Made by a program: the position numbers and the translations under genes. From contig NZ_CP020469.1 of NCBI RefSeq assembly GCF_003031405.1, positions 4,216,001 through 4,280,000 of the forward strand: DNA of 64,000 bases, written 5' to 3'. The stretch is from Halomonas sp. 'Soap Lake #6' (GTDB taxonomy: Bacteria; Pseudomonadota; Gammaproteobacteria; Pseudomonadales; Halomonadaceae). Under the pieces are notes generated by a model that was not told the origin of the DNA, did no database searches, and saw only the letters and a program-made list of their open reading frames with translations. Shown here one piece after another: positions 54,537-64,000 of this stretch (its first letter is position 1; every line of letters starts with the position of its first letter).

Positions 54537-55894
54537 TCTCCGGCGTTTAAGCCGTGCTTTTTAAGCTTGTCGTAAAACGTCTTACGGGGTATGCCTAGAT
54601 GGTGGCAAACATCGGTAACACGCCCTTGGTGCCGGGCAAGCGATTGGCTAATGAGGCTTTTTTCGAAAAGCTCCACTTGGCGGGACAACGTCGGCTCTTG
54701 GGTGTCGGCAGCGACACCCTCCAGTAGGGCATCAAGACGATAATCAAACGCTGCCCCTAGCAGTACGTAGCGCTCGGCTAGGTTGCGTAGTTCACGGACA
54801 TTACCAGGCCAGTCGTGGGCCAGAAGGGCGGCAATGGCATGGCTATCCAAAAGGGGAGCTTCAAGCCCGCTGCGATTGGCGGCCACGACGGCAAAGTGCT
54901 GGAAAAGCAAGGGAATATCTTCACGCCGCTCACGTAGGGCTGGCAACGGTAGAGTAACGACGTTAAGCCGGTAGTATAAATCTTCGCGAAAGCGCCCCTC
55001 CTCAGCGGCTACTTTGAGGTCAACTTTGGTGGCGGCAATGACACGGATATTGAGTGGCACCGCTTCGTTGGCACCTAGCCGCTCGACGCTGCGCTCTTGG
55101 AGAACCCGCAGCAGCTTGACCTGAAGAGCTAGCGGCATTGACTCAATTTCATCCAGAAATACTGTGCCACCATTCGCGTGCTCAAATTTACCTATGCGCC
55201 GTTCCACCGCCCCTGTAAAGGCGCCTTTTTCATGGCCGAATAACTCTGATTCAATAGTGTTTTCAGGCACTGCACCGCAGTTAATGGCCATAAAGGGACT
55301 ATTGCGTCTAGCGCTGCGTTCATGGATCGCACGGGCGACTAAGTCCTTGCCCGTCCCCGTTTCGCCAAATAGCAGCACATCGGCTTCTACCTGGCTGATA
55401 CGTTGAATCATGGCGGCAAGATGAGAAATCACCTGTGTGCGACCGACAAGACGAGGGCCGAGAGCGGCTTGTTGAACTTCAAGCTCAGCTTTAAGACGTA
55501 AGTTTTCCAGGCTTAGCTGGCGCTTTTCGATGCCGCGCCTTACCACATCCAGTAACTGATCTCCCGCAAAGGGCTTTTCCAGGAAATCCCACGCGCCTGC
55601 GCGCATGGCTTCTACGGCGGTAGAAATATCGCCGTGGCCGGTAATTAAAATGATTGGTAGCGTGGCATCGCGGCTGTGCAGCTCATGCAGCAGTGCCATG
55701 CCATCCATGCCGGGCATACGTATATCGCTAACGATGACTCCGGGGAAATTGTGAGGCAAGGCGGCAAGCGCCTGTTCGGCTGACTCAAAGCAGTAGGGTG
55801 TGTAGCCGGCCAGCTCTAGGGTTTGGCTGGCTGTGATGCGCAGGTGTGGTTCGTCGTCTATCACCATGACCGGCAGTGTTGACGGCTCATGCAT
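54512..55894 (-). CDS. dctD: Sigma-54-dependent response regulator DctD
   Basis: This 460-residue NtrC-family regulator has a receiver domain (phospho-acceptor Asp57 in VSDIRMPGMDG), a sigma-54 AAA+ domain (GETGTGKD, GAFTGA, GGTVFLDEIESM) and a C-terminal Fis-type helix-turn-helix (RVTDVCHHLGIPRKTFYDKLKKHGL). DctD activates sigma-54 promoters for C4-dicarboxylate uptake. It overlaps dctB by 8 bp. The actual target in this organism is inferred. Confidence 0.94.
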   Translation of the reverse strand: MHEPSTLPVMVIDDEPHLRITASQTLELAGYTPYCFESAEQALAALPHNFPGVIVSDIRMPGMDGMALLHELHSRDATLPIILITGHGDISTAVEAMRAGAWDFLEKPFAGDQLLDVVRRGIEKRQLSLENLRLKAELEVQQAALGPRLVGRTQVISHLAAMIQRISQVEADVLLFGETGTGKDLVARAIHERSARRNSPFMAINCGAVPENTIESELFGHEKGAFTGAVERRIGKFEHANGGTVFLDEIESMPLALQVKLLRVLQERSVERLGANEAVPLNIRVIAATKVDLKVAAEEGRFREDLYYRLNVVTLPLPALRERREDIPLLFQHFAVVAANRSGLEAPLLDSHAIAALLAHDWPGNVRELRNLAERYVLLGAAFDYRLDALLEGVAADTQEPTLSRQVELFEKSLISQSLARHQGRVTDVCHHLGIPRKTFYDKLKKHGLNAGDYRHNSEP

Positions 55895-57794
55895 GGTTAT
55901 TATTCTCCTTCACCAACGGGGTCGCTAACGAATCAGGAGGCGATGAGTAAGGTAGTGTAACGGTGAAGCATGCGCCGCCAGCCGTTTGATTGGTGGCCTG
56001 CAGCTTGCCTCCTAGGTCATCCATGATACGTGAGGAGATGGAAAGTCCTAGCCCTAATCCACTGCCTGGCGCTTTAGTTGTGAAAAAGGGCTCAAAGATC
56101 TGCCCCAAATGCGGCTTGGCAATACCTGGACCGTTGTCGGCTACACTGATTACCACATGCTCTCTCACCACCTCCACGCGCAGTGTCAGAACAGGTGAGA
56201 GCGTCTCTTTCATTGCTTGTAGCGCATTACCAATAAGATTAACCAGTACCTGTTCTAGGCGCACTAAGTCAGCTTTTACCCATAGCGTTTCCTCTGGCCA
56301 GTGTTGCTGAACCTGAACGCTACCGTCCTTGAGTCTGCTGTGAAATAGGCGTAAGGCGTATTCAATGCACGCTTGCACAGAGATGATTTCATGGCGCTCG
56401 CTGCTTTTCCGCGAGAACTGACGCAACTGGGCGCTAATGTCGGCCATACGTTGAGTAAGCTCGACAATTTGCTCTAGGTTTGCATCGGCTTTTTCAATCC
56501 TGGCGAGTTCAATAAACCGCCGAGCGTTTTCGGCGTAGGCACGAATAGCCGCTAACGGCTGATTGAGTTCGTGATTAATACCTGCAGCCAGTTGGCCCAG
56601 AACAGCAAGTTTGGCCGCTTGAATTAGCTCATCTTGCGTTTGACGTAGGCTTGCCTCTGCACGACGGCGCTCTTCTATCTCGCCAGATAACCGTTGGTTA
56701 CTGGCGACTAAGTCTCTGGTGCGGAGCTCAACACTCACTTCAAGTTCGTCGCGTACTCGAGCCAGAGTTTGCCGTTCCCGCTCAGCAAACGCCTCGCGTT
56801 CACGGCGTAACCGCAACCGCTGCCAGCCGATGCCGCCACCTAGTGCCACAATGCCGTAAAGCCCGCCAGCCATTAACGCGGCAATCCACTGTGCGCTGAT
56901 GACTGGTGTTAAAGGTTTTAGGATGTGCATCTGCCAGCCAAATTCAGGAATAGGGCGAGTGAGACTTAAATAGCGCTCGCCGCTGAGCGGCCCATGGGAA
57001 AAGCTGACCAAGTAGCTATCTGGTCCGTAAGGCGTATCTAGCACAATACCAGATGGCGACAATGGCTCCATGGCGTAGCGTCGCGTGGCCCTTAATGCAT
57101 CGCGCTCATCATCGCTAAGAGGGTGGAGTGCATTCATGCGCAGCTCTGGGTGGCTGGCCATAAAGATGATGTTGTCGCTATCGGTAACCAGTAGTTCTGC
57201 GTCCTGCTCAGCCCAACTGGCTTCGACATCATCTAGCAGCACTTTAATTACAAGTACGCCATCTGGTTGAGCGTCGGGCGAAGTGTCGTCTAGCCAGACA
57301 GGGGAAGAGAAGTAGTAGCCGCGCTCCAGAGACTGAACGCCGAGTCCGTAAAAGCGCCCCTGGCCTCCTTGAATAGCATCCGTATAGTAGCTGCGAAACG
57401 CATAATTTTGGCCGATAAACGTATTGGGGCGGTGCCAGTTACTCGCGGCTATAGTATCGGCGTGCCGGTCTAACAAATAGATATCTGACACGCCTGCCGT
57501 AAAGCGGAAGCGGTCAAGTAGCATGTTTAGCGGCATAGAGTCTTGGCTATCTGGAGAGGCGAGATAGCGCTGAATGCCCTCCCGGGTGGCCAGCATCCTA
57601 GGCAGGTAGTCGTAGCGTAGCAAGTAGCCATTTAAGTTGGCGGCCGACAAGCGTAGCTCGTTCTCTGCGTCGTTTTGTAAATTACTTAGCGCTTGCTCAC
57701 GTGCAATCAGCGATGCTTGCCACATGCATAGCATCAAGCCCAGGAAGATCACTATCAACCACAGTAGACGCCAACGTAACGGCTGGCTAATCAT
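55887..57794 (-). CDS. dctB: Sensor histidine kinase DctB
   Basis: This 635-residue kinase has a transmembrane helix near 12-30, a periplasmic double-Cache sensor domain (about 35-295), a second helix near 302-322, a coiled coil and the HisKA/HATPase core with phospho-acceptor His408 in GINHELNQPL. DctB senses C4-dicarboxylates. The ATG overlaps the lldR stop (ATGA). Confidence 0.93.
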   Translation of the reverse strand: MISQPLRWRLLWLIVIFLGLMLCMWQASLIAREQALSNLQNDAENELRLSAANLNGYLLRYDYLPRMLATREGIQRYLASPDSQDSMPLNMLLDRFRFTAGVSDIYLLDRHADTIAASNWHRPNTFIGQNYAFRSYYTDAIQGGQGRFYGLGVQSLERGYYFSSPVWLDDTSPDAQPDGVLVIKVLLDDVEASWAEQDAELLVTDSDNIIFMASHPELRMNALHPLSDDERDALRATRRYAMEPLSPSGIVLDTPYGPDSYLVSFSHGPLSGERYLSLTRPIPEFGWQMHILKPLTPVISAQWIAALMAGGLYGIVALGGGIGWQRLRLRREREAFAERERQTLARVRDELEVSVELRTRDLVASNQRLSGEIEERRRAEASLRQTQDELIQAAKLAVLGQLAAGINHELNQPLAAIRAYAENARRFIELARIEKADANLEQIVELTQRMADISAQLRQFSRKSSERHEIISVQACIEYALRLFHSRLKDGSVQVQQHWPEETLWVKADLVRLEQVLVNLIGNALQAMKETLSPVLTLRVEVVREHVVISVADNGPGIAKPHLGQIFEPFFTTKAPGSGLGLGLSISSRIMDDLGGKLQATNQTAGGACFTVTLPYSSPPDSLATPLVKENNNHA

Positions 57795-58564
57795 GCTGGC
57801 GTACTACTTGTGCCTTGAGCGCGGCGCAGTGCTCGTTGGGCACGGGTTTCTGCCCTGGCCATTTCCAATAGCCCTTCTTCAACGTATACCAAGTGTTCGT
57901 GGGCTCGGGCGCGCGCATCTTCAGCGCGGCCTTCCAGAATCGCATCCAGCAGCGCACGGTGTTGTTTCATAAGCTGACTGCGTGAGTCAGGCTTAGCAAA
58001 CAAGTGCGCTAAGTTATCGACGATGCTTTGCTCTAATAAGTGGAAGATTCCACGAATTGTGTGCAGGAGTAATACGTTATGGGCGGCTTCTGCAATAGCG
58101 AGATGGAAAGCGGCGTCTAGCTTGGCTTCTTGGGCAGGGTTGGCACCGACAAAACCGCCATCGAGCTCTTCAAAGCGCTGAATCAGTATGGCCTTATCCG
58201 CGGGAGTTGAGCGTAGCGCAGCATAATAAGCAGAAATACCTTCCATAGCATCGCGAAACTCAAGCAGGTCGAGATGAAATTCTTTGTGACGAGACATCAT
58301 CTCTAGTAGCGGGTCTGTATAACCGCTGTTCAATGTCTCATTCACGAAGGTGCCACCACCCTGTCGGCTAGTGAGTAGGCCACGGGCAGCAAGTTTCTGA
58401 ATCGCTTCTCGCAGCGATGGGCGCGATACGCCAAACCGCTCGGCAAGCTCACGCTCGGGCGGTAGACGCTGGCCAGGTTTTAAGCTGCCTTCAAGAATCA
58501 TAGCTTCAAGGCGTTCAGTAATGACATCAGCTAAGCGCTGCTGGCGGAGCGGTGGATAAGCCAT
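57791..58564 (-). CDS. lldR: GntR/FadR-family transcriptional regulator LldR
   Basis: This 257-residue regulator has an N-terminal winged helix (RLPPERELAERFGVSRPSLREAIQKL, about 34-59) and a C-terminal FCD ligand domain with the metal-binding Asp/His residues (LLEFRDA, DAAFHLAIAEAAHN, HRALLDAI). Position divergent from lldD and the palindrome ATTGGT-N3-ACCAAT in the shared region identify LldR, the L-lactate-responsive repressor. Its stop overlaps dctB, so lldR, dctB and dctD form one unit. GlcC or PdhR are the nearest alternatives. Confidence 0.88.
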   Translation of the reverse strand: MAYPPLRQQRLADVITERLEAMILEGSLKPGQRLPPERELAERFGVSRPSLREAIQKLAARGLLTSRQGGGTFVNETLNSGYTDPLLEMMSRHKEFHLDLLEFRDAMEGISAYYAALRSTPADKAILIQRFEELDGGFVGANPAQEAKLDAAFHLAIAEAAHNVLLLHTIRGIFHLLEQSIVDNLAHLFAKPDSRSQLMKQHRALLDAILEGRAEDARARAHEHLVYVEEGLLEMARAETRAQRALRRAQGTSSTPA

Positions 58565-58581
58565 TGGATAAAGCCCCTTTA

Positions 58582-58596
58582 ATTGGTAAGACCAAT
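58582..58596. promoter_or_regulatory. LldR operator O1
   Basis: ATTGGT-AAG-ACCAAT is a perfect 6-bp dyad with 3-nt spacer, the LldR/GntR-FadR operator type. It lies 18 bp before the lldR start codon. Confidence 0.8.
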
Positions 58597-58764
58597 AATA
58601 AGGGCTTTGAAGGGTTGGCTCAACAGTAAATCGTTAGCTAACCGCTTGCTAACAGTATCAGTCAATCAGCTTTGAACTAAAGTATAGGCCTGAAAAACAC
58701 TGAAGAGTGCGATCTTGGTTTGACACGATCACAGCCTCTCACTAATGTTGGGGCCATATTTTTT

Positions 58765-58787
58765 GTAAATTGGTAAAACCAATTTAC
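58765..58787. promoter_or_regulatory. LldR operator O2
   Basis: GTAAATTGGT-AAA-ACCAATTTAC is a perfect 10-bp dyad around the same core as O1, 187 bp away centre to centre, close to the probable lldD promoter. A candidate -35/-10 pair TTGGGG and TGGTAA would overlap it, but is weak. Confidence 0.8.
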
Positions 58788-58824
58788 AGGCTTTGGGCGC
58801 TTAACACCGACTCTTTGATGACTA

Positions 58825-58887
58825 CTTGCGATAGTGCACCTATTACTCGTAGTAGTGCATCTGTTTCTTGTAGTAGCGCATCTATCT
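58825..58887 (+). repeat. Three 21-bp tandem repeats before lldD
   Basis: Units at 58825-58845, 58846-58866 and 58867-58887. Units 2 and 3 match at 17 of 21 positions, and units 1 and 3 at 14 of 21. The core reads GTAGTAGYGCATCTRT. The period of 21 keeps one frame open, and the repeated heptad V/A-H-L-x-L-V-V is read in frame with lldD from a GTG at 58834. Confidence 0.75.
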
Positions 58888-58905
58888 TATTGCATAGGGC
58901 TTGCC

Positions 58906-60057
58906 ATGATCATTTCAGCATCTACGGACTACCGCCAAGCTGCCAAGCGCCGTCTCCCCCCCTTTCTCTTTCACTATGCTGACGGGGGATCTTACGCGGA
59001 GCATACGCTGCGGAGAAATGTTGATGATCTTGCCGGTGTGGCGTTGCGTCAGCGCGTGCTGAAAGATATGTCATCGCTATCACTAGAGACCGAGTTGTTC
59101 GGTGAAACCCTCGCCATGCCTATTGCCTTGGCCCCGGTAGGGCTGACAGGCATGTACGCCAGGCGCGGTGAAGTGCAGGCAGCGCGGGCGGCTACCAAAA
59201 AGGGCATACCGTTCACGCTATCGACAGTGTCGGTATGCCCTATCGGTGAAGTGGCTGCGGCAGTTGATCGGCCCATCTGGTTTCAGCTCTATGTGTTAAA
59301 AGATAGAGGCTTTATGAAACATGTCCTTGAGCGGGCTAAGGCTGCTGGAGTCAAAACGCTGGTATTTACCGTCGATATGCCCGTGCCGGGCGCGCGTTAT
59401 CGTGATGCCCACTCCGGCATGAGCGGTAAGCGTGGGCCAATGAGGCGTATGCTCCAGGCCGCAATGCACCCTCTTTGGGCCTGGGATGTGGGTATTCATG
59501 GCCGCCCTCATGACCTGGGTAATGTATCCGATTATCGTGGTCAGCCAACGGAGCTTGAGGACTATATTGCCTGGCTTGGTGATAACTTTGATCCGGCCAT
59601 TTCCTGGAAAGACCTGGAGTGGATCCGTGAGCTCTGGGATGGCCCGATGATCATTAAGGGCATACTCGATGCTGAAGATGCCCGCGATGCGGTTCGCTTT
59701 GGTGCCGATGGCATTGTTGTTTCCAATCACGGTGGCCGCCAGCTTGATGGGGTTCCCTCAACCGCTCGTGCTTTGCCTGCTATTGCAGATGCCGTCAAAG
59801 GTGATTTGACCATTTTGGCCGATTCCGGTGTGCGCAACGGACTTGATGTGGTGAGAATGATTGCGCTTGGTGCGGATACCGCCTTGATTGGACGTGCCTT
59901 CATCTATGCGCTCGCTACGGCTGGAGAGGCTGGTGTCTCCCATTTGCTTGAGCTATTCGAAAAAGAGATGCGGGTTGCTATGACGCTTACCGGGGCTCGT
60001 AGCATCGCGGATATCAGCTCGGATTCACTGGTGTCGAGTGCGCTGCGTGACATTTAG
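58906..60057 (+). CDS. lldD: L-lactate dehydrogenase (quinone), FMN-dependent
   Basis: This 383-residue TIM-barrel flavoenzyme oxidises L-lactate to pyruvate and passes electrons to quinone at the inner membrane. The catalytic His275 and FMN/substrate Arg278 sit in [22 protein letters not shown] and [14 protein letters not shown] are FMN-binding. [11 protein letters not shown] at 58906 is the usual start, though its ribosome-binding site (AGGG) is modest. The open frame reaches further upstream through the tandem repeats. No lldP permease is adjacent. Confidence 0.95.
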   Translation: MIISASTDYRQAAKRRLPPFLFHYADGGSYAEHTLRRNVDDLAGVALRQRVLKDMSSLSLETELFGETLAMPIALAPVGLTGMYARRGEVQAARAATKKGIPFTLSTVSVCPIGEVAAAVDRPIWFQLYVLKDRGFMKHVLERAKAAGVKTLVFTVDMPVPGARYRDAHSGMSGKRGPMRRMLQAAMHPLWAWDVGIHGRPHDLGNVSDYRGQPTELEDYIAWLGDNFDPAISWKDLEWIRELWDGPMIIKGILDAEDARDAVRFGADGIVVSNHGGRQLDGVPSTARALPAIADAVKGDLTILADSGVRNGLDVVRMIALGADTALIGRAFIYALATAGEAGVSHLLELFEKEMRVAMTLTGARSIADISSDSLVSSALRDI

Positions 60058-60090
60058 AGAGGCGTAAGAGTGCAAGCCGCAAGAGCCGAG

Positions 60091-60139
60091 GTAGTAAGAA
60101 GAGGCAGTAAGAGGGGCAGTAAATAGTAAGAAGAAGTAG
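60091..60139 (+). repeat. Purine-rich degenerate repeat after lldD
   Basis: The stretch repeats AGTAAGA(A)GAGGC three to four times (AGTAAGAAGAGGC, AGTAAGAGGGGC, AGTAAATAGTAAGAAG). It is almost free of C and lies between the lldD stop and the rRNA operon 2 promoter P1. No terminator is recognisable for lldD. Confidence 0.55.
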
Positions 60140-60211
60140 CGCTAGTGCTTCGCTTAAATCAGTTGGGAAAGGGAAGCGTAACTGGCTAGGAAATTTTTTT
60201 ACAAAACTCTC

Positions 60212-60240
60212 TTGCCAAAGCGGCAGCGAATCCGTAAAGT
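60212..60240 (+). promoter_or_regulatory. rRNA operon 2 promoter P1
   Basis: TTGCCA and TAAAGT separated by 17 nt, as in operon 1, preceded by an A/T-rich stretch (AAATTTTTTTACAAAA at 60191-60206) that resembles an UP element. Confidence 0.78.
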
Positions 60241-60422
60241 ACGCATCCGCTGCCGGGGACGCCAAGCGTTACCAGCGGTGAATGAAGTTGAAAAACTTCG
60301 GTTTGTCAGAGAGTTAGCGAAAACACTGCGGTGTCTTCAGTAGCTCTGTGAGACGAGTTGAAAAAGAGAGCGTGGTTATCTCGCTCGATTAGTTCACTCG
60401 CTTCACTCACGAAAAACAGTGA

Positions 60423-60450
60423 TTGACAAACACCAGGAAATGCGTAGAAT
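60423..60450 (+). promoter_or_regulatory. rRNA operon 2 promoter P2
   Basis: TTGACA and TAGAAT separated by 16 nt, identical to operon 1 P2. Confidence 0.8.
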
Positions 60451-60520
60451 ACGCCTTCCTCGCTGAGGCCAAGCAGTTCATCGATTGGCCGGGTAGTAAC
60501 CACAGGTTACACAGCGACAT

Positions 60521-60532
60521 TGCTCTTTAACA
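60521..60532 (+). promoter_or_regulatory. boxA antitermination site, rRNA operon 2 leader
   Basis: TGCTCTTTAACA as in operon 1; a second copy CGCTCTTTAACA is at 62363-62374 in the spacer. Confidence 0.8.
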
Positions 60533-60712
60533 ATTTGATCAGGTAATTCATGTGGGCGCTTGCCGATGAGGGTGATAAATCACCAAATATCAAGGCAAGC
60601 GGTCATGGCAATGTAAATTGAAATGAATTCGTTTGAACCTTGAGCCAAGTTTGATGCGCTTTTGTTACTTTCGGCTAGTCCTTAAGTAACGAGTAAGTAT
60701 CACAATGATTTT

Positions 60713-62245
<1,533 letters not shown>

Positions 62246-62310
62246 AACGATGCATCATCCCTCGCGGTAAGCGCTCACAATGAATTACCTGATCAGAATG
62301 CTGTTGATAC

Positions 62311-62352
62311 GCAGTGATAAGCCAACCGCCTCCGGCGGTGTCTTATCACTGC
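62311..62352 (+). other. Hairpin in the tRNA-less 16S-23S spacer of operon 2
   Basis: GCAGTGATAAG and CTTATCACTGC enclose a second dyad ACCGCC/GGCGGT. It takes the place where operon 1 has tRNA-Ile and tRNA-Ala; no tRNA is present between 62246 and 62495. Confidence 0.75.
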
Positions 62353-62495
62353 GCATAGCAGTCGCTCTTTAACAATGTATATCATGCTGACACAAACGTT
62401 TTTAAAACGTTTGTACGTAAATTGTTTTGTGATACGTCTCAAGCGTATCCGGCAATCGTTAACATTGCGAGATACCAGACTCCTTCGGGTTATAG

Positions 62496-64000
62496 GGTCA
62501 AGCAATGAAGCGCACACGGTGGATGCCTAGGCAGCCAGAGGCGATGAAAGACGTGGTAGCCTGCGATAAGGCTCGGCGAGGTGGCAAACAACCTGTGACC
62601 CGGGCATTTCTGAATGGGGAAACCCACTGACCATAAGGTCAGTATCCTGCCCTGAATATATAGGGGTAGGAGGCGAACCAGGGGAACTGAAACATCTAAG
62701 TACCCTGAGGAAAAGAAATCAACCGAGATTCCCCTAGTAGCGGCGAGCGAACGGGGACCAGCCCTTAAGCGTGTGACTGATTAGGCGAAGGCATTGGGAA
62801 GTGCCGCCATAGCGGGTGATAGCCCCGTAGCCGAAAATCTGATCGCGTGAAATCGAGTAGGTCGGGGCACGAGAAACCTTGACTGAAGACGGGGGGACCA
62901 TCCTCCAAGGCTAAATACTCCTGGCTGACCGATAGTGAACCAGTACCGTGAGGGAAAGGCGAAAAGAACCCCGGAGAGGGGAGTGAAATAGATCCTGAAA
63001 CCGTGTGCGTACAAGCAGTAGGAGCAGACTTGTTCTGTGACTGCGTACCTTTTGTATAATGGGTCAGCGACTTATATTCAGTGGCGAGGTTAACCGTATA
63101 GGGGAGCCGTAGGGAAACCGAGTCTTAACTGGGCGACACAGTCGCTGGATATAGACCCGAAACCGAGCGATCTATCCATGAGCAGGGTGAAGGTTGAGTA
63201 ACATCAACTGGAGGCCCGAACCAGGATCTGTTGAAAAAGATTTGGATGACTTGTGGATCGGAGTGAAAGGCTAATCAAGCTCGGAGATAGCTGGTTCTCC
63301 TCGAAAGCTATTTAGGTAGCGCCTCACGTATCACCACCGGGGGTAGAGCACTGTTTCGGCTAGGGGGTCATCCCGACTTACCAACCCGAGGCAAACTCCG
63401 AATACCGGTGAGTGCAGCGTGGGAGACACACGGCGGGTGCTAACGTCCGTCGTGAAAAGGGAAACAACCCAGACCGTCAGCTAAGGTCCCCAAATCCTGG
63501 TTAAGTGGGAAACGATGTGGGAAGGCTCAGACAGCTAGGAGGTTGGCTTAGAAGCAGCCATCCTTTAAAGAAAGCGTAATAGCTCACTAGTCGAGTCGGC
63601 CTGCGCGGAAGATGTAACGGGGCTAAACCAGGTACCGAAGCTACGGGTTCATCCTTAGGGATGAGCGGTAGAGGAGCGTCGTGTAAGCCAATGAAGGTGG
63701 ATTGAGAAGTCTGCTGGAGGTATCACGAGTGCGAATGCTGACATGAGTAACGATAAAGGGAGTGAAAAACTCCCTCGCCGGAAGACCAAGGGTTTCTGTT
63801 CTACGCTAATCGGAGCAGAGTGAGTCGGCCCCTAAGGCGAGGCCGAAAGGCGTAGTCGATGGGAAACGGGTCAATATTCCCGTACCGGACATGATTGCGA
63901 TGGGGGGACGGAGAAGGCTAGGTGGGCCAGGCGTTGGTTGTCCTGGTGAAAGTGAGTAGGCCGAGATCTTAGGCAAATCCGAGATCTTAAAGCCGAGACA
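62496..64000 (+). rRNA. rrl: 23S ribosomal RNA, operon 2 (cut by window edge)
   Basis: Starts GGTCAAGCAATGAAGCG like operon 1 and runs to the end of the window, 1505 nt visible. No difference from the operon 1 copy was noticed over this part. Confidence 0.97.

Noticed and set aside
58770..58982. Open frame overlapping the start of lldD in another frame
   Set aside because: Low-complexity Ser-rich translation produced by the 21-bp repeats, overlapping the conserved lldD N-terminus.

Overview
The window is typical chromosomal DNA of a halophilic gammaproteobacterium, most likely Halomonas or a close relative (Halomonadaceae). The two 16S rRNA genes read like Halomonas, and the gene blocks are classic gammaproteobacterial ones: zapA-6S RNA-fau, ygfB-pepP-ubiH-ubiI, gpmI-envC-ctpA, gshB-yqgE-ruvX and tkt-epd-pgk-fba. 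No phage, transposase, CRISPR array or defence island was seen. Genus assignment is inference from the sequence alone.

Layout. 0-5.1 kb: lipopolysaccharide core genes (a glycosyltransferase entering from the left edge, Kdo kinase kdkA, a family 9 glycosyltransferase, hldE, waaA). 5.1-9.1 kb: rpiA, ilvA, an unrecognised 32-residue membrane peptide gene, 5-formyl-THF cyclo-ligase, 6S RNA and zapA. 9.2-13.8 kb: ygfB-pepP-ubiH-ubiI. 13.8-17.9 kb, minus strand: gpmI-envC-ctpA. 18.1-22.9 kb: yibN, secB, rsmE, a CvfB-like RNA-binding protein, gshB, yqgE, ruvX. 22.9-24.0 kb: pyrB on the minus strand. 24.1-29.9 kb: a complete rRNA operon (tandem promoters, 16S, tRNA-Ile, tRNA-Ala, 23S, 5S, two terminators). 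30.0-33.4 kb: dgt, then a NERD-domain membrane protein, yciH and a HAD phosphatase. 33.6-40.2 kb, minus strand: tkt, lrgA, lrgB, epd, pgk, fba. 40.4-45.5 kb: metK, ligB, an AEC permease, metF. 45.6-49.0 kb: a TAXI-type TRAP transporter. 49.3-54.5 kb: yheV, prlC, an NSS symporter, a gamma-carbonic anhydrase and a YdjM-like membrane protein. 54.5-60.1 kb: lldR-dctB-dctD divergent from lldD. 60.1-64.0 kb: a second rRNA operon in the same orientation, cut by the right edge inside 23S and lacking spacer tRNAs.

How the genes work together. The left end builds the heptose/Kdo inner core. The tkt-epd-pgk-fba block is central sugar-phosphate metabolism and feeds erythrose 4-phosphate to pyridoxal phosphate synthesis; an LrgAB-type permease pair sits inside it. 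metK and metF belong to the methionine/one-carbon cycle. The right end is an organic-acid module: L-lactate dehydrogenase, its repressor LldR, and a DctB/DctD two-component system whose genes overlap lldR. Two perfect LldR-type operators flank the lldR-lldD intergenic region.

The most noteworthy items are three 21-bp tandem repeats just upstream of lldD that also encode a hydrophobic heptad in frame with it; the lldR-dctBD coupling; the 32-aa membrane peptide gene and the hairpin in front of it; a palindromic element between the two spacer tRNAs; and the differences between the two rRNA operons. I found nothing I would call a clearly new multi-gene system.
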